A stretch of DNA of 64,000 bases from Aurantiacibacter atlanticus. Lineage in GTDB: Bacteria; Pseudomonadota; Alphaproteobacteria; Sphingomonadales; Sphingomonadaceae. A program made the translations under genes and the position numbers. Shown in pieces: positions 10,001 through 14,882 of this stretch. The number at the start of each line of letters is the position of its first letter. Position 1 is the stretch's first letter. The stretch spans positions 2,418,001 to 2,482,000 of the forward strand of contig NZ_CP011310.1 of assembly GCF_001077815.2 (NCBI RefSeq), read 5' to 3'. The notes beneath the pieces were generated by a model, which ran no database searches, had not been told where the DNA came from, and saw nothing but the letters and a program-made list of their open reading frames with translations.

Positions 10001-10211
10001 GGCTGTTGAACGGAGTTACCGACGTAATGCGCGAGCCGGTAACGACGATAGCTTTTGGTGCAGCCGCCTCCTGAGTGGTGACGGCTACGGGAGGTTCTTC
10101 TTCGCTCTCCACTTCCTGCGCGTATGCGCCGCTGGAAAGTGCGATTGCCGCAAGACCGACACTCGCCCTCAGAACGGAGCGGCTCTTCGAATTCAACCTG
10201 CTATAATGCAT
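7038..10211 (-). CDS. TonB-dependent outer membrane receptor
   Basis: A 1057-residue outer membrane receptor. I start it at ATG 10211, where a clean signal peptide begins (about 32 residues, ending SSGAYAQ), although the frame stays open further upstream. A TonB-box-like segment AIVVTGSRI lies at 54-62. A plug domain with LRGLGPNRTLVLLNGRR and GASSIYGSDAIAGVVNII follows, then a long beta-barrel rich in aromatic and Gly residues, ending FVNVSLKF with the terminal Phe expected for outer membrane insertion. The RTLVLLNGRR plug type is common in sphingomonads, caulobacters and xanthomonads. The ligand is unknown. The two sulfotransferase genes directly downstream make a shared substrate or product plausible. 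Confidence 0.92.
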   Translation of the reverse strand: MHYSRLNSKSRSVLRASVGLAAIALSSGAYAQEVESEEEPPVAVTTQEAAAPKAIVVTGSRITSVTPFNSPDPISIVSPEVARQEGKFDLASALQSSPVAAGSTQITAALSSNFVTNGGPGAQTIDLRGLGPNRTLVLLNGRRAGPAGTRGGVSSFDLNVLPLSIVNDIQILKTGASSIYGSDAIAGVVNIITGNREDGLSLDFNVSVPFDSGGEEYRGSLAYTKTFDRGHFTIAGDYSHTNELARNDRDYLACPESYIFDESGGRADLIDPRTGQSMCEDLRWGHVWTYNLIDNLQLDGPGGPNTGIQTSPNGSTVLLQYQYQNGVAAGNLGVPAYGSPAYGGDFSAPEGFFPTGYNSESMAVQNAYHPFAGEQTLIPETDLYTAYAEGAYELSDAVELFGEFLFNRRESYQNGWRQFWNFGYTGELYGTGPGTTFNYWGDGFEGVNFISPTAITNQADNSQKVDYYRGVGGIRGNFSSVGNWQYDAYVQYSRSDGRYRSQQILQDAYDTGYFQTSSCVGTVTPISGRNCIDIPWADPEFLRGNLTQEQIGFLFDWEEGRTIYTQLTGEAVVSGELFELPAGPVGLAAGITVRRDKIKDTPGDITRAGNAWGASSGGITAGKSLTNEAFGELSVPLLADRPFFENLTLSLAGRLTNVTATRQSDGVQDEDNGNFTYKIGLNWALTDWLRFRGSYGTSFRAPALFEQFLADETSFVNQRIDPCINYGAGVQNGTTSQRVADNCSADGIPDDYQGGGITATSFASGGLGILEAETSKAKTFGMVLTPNFGFLPDTELSFAVDYFEIEVNGEISQLGAQNILFGCYDSEDFASEPLCNQFTRGQNETAVYQIDEIYDQFINIASQKNSGIDFSANLSHDLGSAGLFTLRAEATRQLDRDFQLLPTSPVESSNGEAGSPKWIADFRATWAHDSGLTLFYGINLIGATSDQQDFEDRYGGPCLNSFNNQGTDDPSDDLPIYGTYCPDLTVGTTFYHNFSLSQEIADGRAELTAGVSNIFDTRPPRVSVRNGGQISMLGPVVAASQYPFVGRRAFVNVSLKF

Positions 10212-10628
10212 TAAAGCCCCCAAAATAAGATGTTTACGGTGTCCAGTGGTAAAGGTGAGACCTAAAGTTGCAAGCACCCCACCCTGTCTACGCAACTTGA
10301 GGCTGCTAACTGCGACTTCTGCGCAACACTCACCTGAATCCTGCCACGCTCTAACCTCGACCTGCGTCAGCAATTGCCTAGCACGGCTGAGGGCCGGACA
10401 ATCGAGCATCTTGCCTTGGTGGCCGATTAGTACATGCGCCCGGGCGGGCTTCGAACAGGGCACCGATCTCGCGGGCTTGCGCGATTTCGTCAGCGCGCAA
10501 TCACTATTCAAGATGACGACGGTGCACTGCAACGAAGCGGTTATTTAATGAACGGCAGGAACGACTGCGAAGTCCCCGTAAACCGGACTGACAGCTAACG
10601 GCCCCTTTTAAGAAAGAAATTTGAGGAA
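10212..10628. other. Region between TonB-receptor start and tRNA-Arg
   Basis: These 417 bases should hold the receptor promoter and leader. The minus frame of the receptor remains open for 107 codons upstream of its ATG, but that stretch lacks a signal peptide or recognisable domain and I treat it as leader. A plus-strand frame at 10246-10548 likewise shows no protein-like features. A homopurine-rich GGGGGC lies just before the receptor ATG and may serve as its ribosome site. I see no clear operator or Fur-type box. Confidence 0.4.
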
Positions 10629-10705
10629 TGGCGCGCCCAGCAGGAGTCGAACCTGCGGCCTCAAGATTAGAAGTCTCGTGCTCTATCCAGCTGAGCTATG
10701 GGCGC
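10629..10705 (-). tRNA. tRNA-Arg (anticodon UCU)
   Basis: The minus strand gives a complete 77-base cloverleaf with encoded CCA. The acceptor GCGCCCA pairs with TGGGCGC, followed by discriminator G. The D arm is GCTC/GAGC, and the anticodon stem CGAGA/TCTTG encloses the loop CTTCTAA with anticodon TCT, reading AGA. The T arm contains GGTTCGACTCC. Its 3' end faces the patch of IS remnants, sulfotransferases and TonB receptor. Confidence 0.95.
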
Positions 10706-10781
10706 GTGGATATGGCAGATAGCGATGTTTGCGTTTTGCGCAAATGCCGATGCGACTTCTTTCAGATGGTGAGTTTGGTGG

Positions 10782-10811
10782 GGTTGCTGGCCGATCAGTT
10801 GGCCAGCAACC
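10782..10811 (-). terminator. Perfect 11-bp hairpin over the pspC stop codon
   Basis: On the minus strand GGTTGCTGGCC and GGCCAGCAACC pair perfectly around an 8-base loop that contains the pspC TGA. No T run follows. It may be a transcript-end stabiliser or a Rho-independent terminator of the atypical, U-poor kind. It separates the pspC operon from tRNA-Arg, which is read in the same direction. Confidence 0.45.
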
Positions 10812-11004
10812 ATATTACAAGATAGAAAAGGATAAAGCTGCCAAAGCCAACTATAGCCCCTATCGCAAAGATCAGCCGGACGATCAGCGGATCGATCTTG
10901 AAATAATTGGCGATCCCACCGCACACGCCGGCAATCTTGCCATTGGCACTATCAAGACGAAACCTGGCCGGGGTGCCATTGGAGGTTTTACGAATCTTGT
11001 TCAT
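10795..11004 (-). CDS. pspC: PspC domain protein (phage shock envelope stress)
   Basis: A 69-residue protein whose middle and end form a PspC domain: GKIAGVCGGIANYFKIDPLI is the hallmark, followed by one long hydrophobic helix (RLIFAIGAIVGFGSFILFYLVIWLL). PspC proteins sit in the inner membrane and take part in sensing envelope damage. The protein is shorter than enterobacterial PspC (about 119) and keeps only the core domain. Its ATG overlaps the stop of the preceding 42-residue gene (ATGA), so translation is coupled. A predicted sigma-54 promoter further upstream fits the way psp genes are controlled in enterobacteria. No pspA, pspB or pspF is in the window. Confidence 0.9.
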   Translation of the reverse strand: MNKIRKTSNGTPARFRLDSANGKIAGVCGGIANYFKIDPLIVRLIFAIGAIVGFGSFILFYLVIWLLAN

Positions 11005-11129
11005 GCCAGCATCCCGGTGAAAGTCGTGGTAGCGGGATTTGCAAAGCTGCTGAACAGCAGGGTGGCGGTGATGGCAACAGCGCCGAATGCAGCGGCAGCC
11101 TTGCCGGCAAATTCATTGGTAAAAGTCAT
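11001..11129 (-). CDS. Small 42-residue protein, second of a tandem pair
   Basis: Short frame from ATG 11129 (AGGAG 8 bases upstream) to a TGA that overlaps the pspC ATG. It has one hydrophobic segment, about residues 11-29 (AAAAFGAVAITATLLFSSF), then ANPATTTF and an end in GMLA. By my count it matches the neighbouring 42-residue protein at 22 of 42 positions, including NxFAxK near the start and SSFANP. It could be a single-pass membrane peptide or a secreted peptide cleaved after SFA. Homology, equal length, good ribosome sites and coupling to pspC argue that it is real. Confidence 0.8.
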   Translation of the reverse strand: MTFTNEFAGKAAAAFGAVAITATLLFSSFANPATTTFTGMLA

Positions 11130-11168
11130 TATATGGCTCCTGAAGTATCTGGTTTGGTCGGGGGCGAC

Positions 11169-11297
11169 TCAGGCAAGCAGGCCTGCAACGCTGGCGGCGT
11201 TGGGATTTGCAAAACTGCTGGCCATCAGGGTGACCGTCATGGCGATTGCGCCGAGACCGGCGAACAATTTGGCAGCGAAATTATTGGTGCTGAACAT
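11169..11297 (-). CDS. Small 42-residue protein, first of a tandem pair
   Basis: First gene after the predicted sigma-54 promoter. ATG 11297 is preceded by a GAGG ribosome site at about 10 bases. The protein starts MFSTNNFAAK, has a hydrophobic stretch at about residues 11-29 ending MASSFANP, and ends in AGLLA. It is a paralogue of the next gene 39 bases downstream and has exactly the same length. I do not recognise the family. By analogy with small membrane partners in other Psp systems it could sense or buffer membrane stress, but that is inference. Confidence 0.78.
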   Translation of the reverse strand: MFSTNNFAAKLFAGLGAIAMTVTLMASSFANPNAASVAGLLA

Positions 11298-11356
11298 GAA
11301 AACAATTTCCTCATTGTGGGACGTTTGCACTGTGCTGCGTCCTATACTTCACAACT

Positions 11357-11374
11357 GTGCAGGAGGCGTGCCAA
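11357..11374 (-). promoter_or_regulatory. Predicted sigma-54 (RpoN) promoter
   Basis: Minus strand TTGGCACGCCTCCTGCAC matches the consensus TTGGCACG-N4-TTGCA except for C in place of the first T of the -12 box. The invariant GG and GC are separated by exactly 10 bases. Counting from the -12 C at 11359, transcription would start at about 11347, giving a 50-base leader before the first small gene. Confidence 0.75.
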
Positions 11375-11432
11375 ACCGGAAAAATCGCAGAAATCTGCCA
11401 ATTTCGTTCAAGAAGCAGAAAGGTTTCATGTG

Positions 11433-11454
11433 ATCCTATCCCAAGAATTAGGAT
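11433..11454 (-). promoter_or_regulatory. Candidate activator site upstream of the sigma-54 promoter
   Basis: ATCCTA and TAGGAT form a perfect inverted repeat with a 10-base spacer. Flanking GTGA and TCAC extend the symmetry, with a two-base bulge on one side. Its centre lies about 97 bases upstream of the predicted start, where enhancer-binding activators of sigma-54 usually bind. The activator would be a PspF-like protein encoded elsewhere. Confidence 0.45.
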
Positions 11455-11529
11455 TTCACACCAAGTTAGAGCATTGCTGTTTTCGACTGGTGTCGGAATA
11501 GGTGCTGGCATAGGAACGACAGCGCACCC

Positions 11530-12627
11530 ATGGCGCTAGATCGCATCATCCTTTCCACCTTTCGCAATCATGCCGACACGCGGCTTGAGGACACACGCCA
11601 GCTTAATCTTCTGATCGGGGAAAACGGCGCAGGCAAAACCAATGTCCTGGAGGCAATCTCGCTTTTCGCGCCCGGACGCGGGCTGAGGCGCGCAGCATTG
11701 GCAGATATGGCGGGCGAGACCGGAGATGGCGGCTTTGCCATCAGCGCAAAATTGGACACTGGCGGCGGGACTGATCCGGTCTCGCTAGGCACCGGCATGC
11801 AAGGACAGCGGCCAGGGCGGCGTATTGTGCAGGTCAATGGTGCCGAAGCAAGCGCGGTCAGCCTTGGCGAATGGCTGGCCATAAGCTGGCTGACCCCTGC
11901 AATGGACCGTATTTTCGCTGATAGTGCGGGCGCTCGCCGCCGCTATATGGATCGGCTCGCGCTGGCCCTTTCGCCCGGGCACGCACGCCATGCCAGCCGT
12001 TATGAGAATGCACTGAGGGAACGCAACAAGCTGCTTTCCGATTTGCCGGAGCCCGAGCCCGCATGGCTCGATTCCATCGAGACGCAGATGGCGCTTGCCG
12101 GGGCGCAATTGGCGCAGGCGCGCGCGCGGTTGGTGGAGGCGTTGTCCGCTGAATTAGGCGCTCTTCCCTCCGGCCCCTTTGCCCGCCCTGCACTCACCCA
12201 TCTCCCCGGTGGCGCGCTTGAGGAAGATGCCATGCGCGATCGCCTGCATGCCGGGCGACGCCGCGATCGCGCAGCAGGGCGCACTCTCGAAGGGCCACAT
12301 CGCGATGAATTGCAGGTGGTGATGGATGCCAAGAACATGCCCGCTGCCGAATGCAGTACGGGCGAGCAAAAGGCGATGCTCATCGCTATGACGCTTGCCC
12401 ATGCCGATCTTGCTGTGCGCGGTCGCCCCGGCTTGCTGTTGCTCGATGAAGTCGCTGCCCATCTCGACCCACTGCGGCGAGATGCCCTGTTTGAAAGACT
12501 GCGCGACAATGGATCGCAAGTCTGGCTGACCGGGACGGAGCGCAGCCCTTTTCAGGGCATATCGGCAGATGCTGCCACCTGGCGCATCAGCGATGGAACT
12601 GCGGAGAGTCATTGCAGTAGTAACTGA
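11530..12627 (+). CDS. recF: DNA replication and repair protein RecF
   Basis: RecF is an SMC-like ATPase that loads RecA at single-strand gaps with RecO and RecR. The 365 residues match the family length. Walker A is GENGAGKTN at 30-38. The signature STGEQKAML and the Walker B GLLLLDEVAAHLDP lie near the C-terminus, and LDRIILSTFRNHADTRLE is the usual N-terminal strand motif. An AGGAAC ribosome site precedes ATG 11530. It stands alone here: dnaA, dnaN and gyrB, common neighbours elsewhere, are absent, as is usual in alphaproteobacteria. It shares its upstream region with the divergent small-protein/pspC operon. Confidence 0.95.
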   Translation: MALDRIILSTFRNHADTRLEDTRQLNLLIGENGAGKTNVLEAISLFAPGRGLRRAALADMAGETGDGGFAISAKLDTGGGTDPVSLGTGMQGQRPGRRIVQVNGAEASAVSLGEWLAISWLTPAMDRIFADSAGARRRYMDRLALALSPGHARHASRYENALRERNKLLSDLPEPEPAWLDSIETQMALAGAQLAQARARLVEALSAELGALPSGPFARPALTHLPGGALEEDAMRDRLHAGRRRDRAAGRTLEGPHRDELQVVMDAKNMPAAECSTGEQKAMLIAMTLAHADLAVRGRPGLLLLDEVAAHLDPLRRDALFERLRDNGSQVWLTGTERSPFQGISADAATWRISDGTAESHCSSN

Positions 12628-12789
12628 AATATTGGGGAACTTTAGTACTACCCCGCCCTATCTGACGACTAAAGGCAGATGTTGCTTCATTTGAGATGAC
12701 AAGGCCGCAATGCTTTGGATAGATTGCCGCGGTAATGGTATCAGGCATGGTGGCCTGGGCAAGGTTTTCGGCGGATTGGGACTGCTCAA

Positions 12790-13367
12790 ATGGATAGGGA
12801 ATCGGGCTTCGTCGATTATTACGACCTGCTGCAGGTCGATCATGATTGTGAGCCGCGAATTCTAGAGCTCGCCTACCATTATTTTGCCAAGATGTATCAT
12901 CCCGATAATAGCGATACGCATGATGCCAGCAGATTTCACGAAATCGTCGAGGCCTATCGCCTCCTGAAGGATCCGGAGAAGCGCGCCGAATATGATCGGT
13001 CCTACGCGACGGAAAAAAGCGAATCCCCCAGATCATTCTCGCTCAACAGTGACATCGGGATAGACGAAGAAACCACGATCAACGATGCGAAGATACAGTC
13101 CAATATCCTCCTGCGGCTTTACAAGCGGCGCAGGGAGAACACTTCCGACGCGGGTATCGTCGGCTGGTTATTGCAGGAAAAACTGGCTGTTCGGACGCCA
13201 ATTTCGAATTTCACGTCTGGTATCTCAAATCTAAGGGCTATGTGGAAATGAACGAGCAGGGCAAGCTGGTCATCACCATACAGGGCGTAGACTATGTATT
13301 CTCACTCAGCAGGGCAGCCACAGCCCCAAGGCCCATGCTTTCCCAGCTTGCCGCTACCACAGGTTGA
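12790..13367 (+). pseudogene. DnaJ-domain protein gene with a one-base frameshift
   Basis: Residues about 9-75 form a J domain with the diagnostic HPDN (MYHPDN) and the usual EAYRLLKDPEKRAEYDR end. The continuous frame stops at 13251 after LQEKLAVRTPISN. From about 13180 the +1 frame reads GCSDANFEFHVWYLKSKGYVEM and on through LVITIQGVDYVFSLSRA to a stop at 13365-13367. That reads as the natural continuation, giving about 190 residues in total. One base is missing around the A5 run at 13177-13184. The C-terminal domain resembles a small winged-helix fold. This is either a recent mutation, a sequencing error at the homopolymer, or ribosomal frameshifting. Confidence 0.75.
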
Positions 13368-13374
13368 CCGCAGC

Positions 13375-14121
13375 CTATTGCGCAGCTTCGTCCACGGGCG
13401 GCAAGGCACCGATCACCCTATCAACAGTCCGGGCGACCATTTCCTCCACCCCTTCGGCCTTGGGATGGATGCGGTCGGACTGCAACAGTTCGGGGTCCGC
13501 CACCAACGGCTCCATGAAGAAGGGCACAAGGGCGGCATCATATTCCTCGGCCAGCGCGGGATAGATATTGTCAAAAGTATTCTGGAAGGCCGGTCCGTAA
13601 TTTGGCGGGGCACGCATGCCCATCAGCACCACAGGGATGTCGCGCGCAGACAGCGCATCAAGAATGCCTTTGAGATTGGCGTGCGTCTGCTCTGGTGAAA
13701 TACTGCGCAACAGATCGTTTCCACCCAGCTCCACTATGGCAAGGTCCGGCTCCGCATCGAGATTATCGAGCACAAAGGCGATACGTTGCAAACCTGCCGC
13801 CGTGGTGTCTCCGGAAACGCCCGCATCGATAATGCGCGCATTGATACCGCGTGTCCGCATGACCGCTTCGAGCCGTTCGGGATAGCCTTCATCCTGCTCA
13901 AGACCATAGCCCGCCATCAGACTGTCGCCAAAGCCGAGGATGACCCGTTCCGGCCCCATCACCGGCATCATTTCATGCGGCGTTTCCTCTTCCTCGGCAG
14001 ACTGCCCGGTTACGGGTGTCTCCGCCCCGCAGGCAGCCAGCGCGAATACCAACGCAGAAGCTGACACAATCGGTAGAACGCCTTTACGGCCCCGCCATGG
14101 TCTTTTGTATGCCTTGTTCAT
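13375..14121 (-). CDS. SGNH/GDSL-family lipoprotein esterase (TesA-like arylesterase)
   Basis: A 248-residue esterase of the TesA/arylesterase kind. A lipobox LAAC at about residues 28-31 predicts export and lipid anchoring. The mature part has all SGNH blocks: the GFGDSLMAGYG nucleophile block (Ser), Gly in DAGVSGDTTA, Asn in ELGGNDLLR and Asp/His in SDRIHP. Family members hydrolyse short acyl or aryl esters and thioesters in the periplasm. It is divergent from an ABC ATPase/permease pair with only 27 bases between the starts, the same layout as E. coli tesA and ybbA-ybbP. Confidence 0.92.
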   Translation of the reverse strand: MNKAYKRPWRGRKGVLPIVSASALVFALAACGAETPVTGQSAEEEETPHEMMPVMGPERVILGFGDSLMAGYGLEQDEGYPERLEAVMRTRGINARIIDAGVSGDTTAAGLQRIAFVLDNLDAEPDLAIVELGGNDLLRSISPEQTHANLKGILDALSARDIPVVLMGMRAPPNYGPAFQNTFDNIYPALAEEYDAALVPFFMEPLVADPELLQSDRIHPKAEGVEEMVARTVDRVIGALPPVDEAAQ

Positions 14122-14148
14122 GATGCCAAGCTATGCCATCGGCAGGCG

Positions 14149-14877
14149 GTGACAAGTCCCCTTCCCAAATCCGCCCCTGTTTCCCATGTAATTACTGCAC
14201 GTGACCTGCGCCTGACCCTTGGCGATGGCGATGCGGCTGTAGAAATCCTGCGCGGAATAGACCTTGATGTGGAGAGTGGCGAAACGCTGGCGCTCCTGGG
14301 TCCTTCCGGCAGCGGAAAAAGCTCGCTGATGGCAGTGCTTTCAGGGCTGGAACGTGCAACTTCAGGTGCTCTCACGGTTGCGGGAGAGGATTTTACCAAG
14401 CTTGATGAAGATGCGCTGGCACTGGCGCGGCGCGGCCGCATCGGCATTGTGCTTCAGGCGTTTCACCTCCTGCCAACCATGACGTCGGTCGAAAATGTCG
14501 CCACCCCGCTAGAACTGGCTGGGACAGGTGGTGCCTGGCAGCGTGCCGCCGAAGAGCTTGAGGCAGTCGGCCTTGGCCATCGGCTTACCCACTATCCGGC
14601 GCAGCTTTCAGGTGGTGAGCAACAGCGCGTTGCCATCGCCCGCGCCATCGCATCGCGCCCACCGTTGATCTTTGCTGACGAGCCGACCGGCAATCTGGAT
14701 GCGGCCACCGGCGAAAGCGTGATTGAGATGCTGTTCAACCGCCGGGAGGAAACCGGCGCGACGCTCATCATCATCACTCATGATCGAATGCTGGCAGAAA
14801 AATGCCATCGCGTGGTGACGCTGGGCGATGGCGTGATCGCCAGCGATGTGACAATTCCTGCTAGGCAGGGCGTCTGA
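14149..14877 (+). CDS. ABC transporter ATP-binding protein (YbbA/LolD-like)
   Basis: A 242-residue ATPase of the MacB/LolD class. Walker A is GPSGSGKSS, the signature [14 protein letters not shown] and Walker [14 protein letters not shown]. The GTG at 14149 is the only reasonable start before the [11 protein letters not shown] strand. The permease gene begins 5 bases after its stop, so the two form one transport unit. Together with the divergent TesA-like esterase it matches the ybbA-ybbP locus. The transported substrate is unknown; members of this class often move lipids, lipoproteins or peptides from the inner membrane. Confidence 0.93.
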   Translation: MTSPLPKSAPVSHVITARDLRLTLGDGDAAVEILRGIDLDVESGETLALLGPSGSGKSSLMAVLSGLERATSGALTVAGEDFTKLDEDALALARRGRIGIVLQAFHLLPTMTSVENVATPLELAGTGGAWQRAAEELEAVGLGHRLTHYPAQLSGGEQQRVAIARAIASRPPLIFADEPTGNLDAATGESVIEMLFNRREETGATLIIITHDRMLAEKCHRVVTLGDGVIASDVTIPARQGV

Positions 14878-14882
14878 CCGCC

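Noticed and set aside
10212..10532. N-terminal extension of the TonB receptor by 107 residues
   Set aside because: A proper signal peptide begins at 10211; the extension would bury it, and such receptors start with the signal.
10246..10548. Plus-strand frame of 100 codons upstream of the TonB receptor
   Set aside because: No ribosome site, no domain or compositional sign of a protein, and it lies over the likely promoter and leader of the receptor.
12632..12645. GGAAC as a -35 box of an EcfG general-stress promoter before the DnaJ gene
   Set aside because: No CGTT-type -10 element at 16-17 bases.
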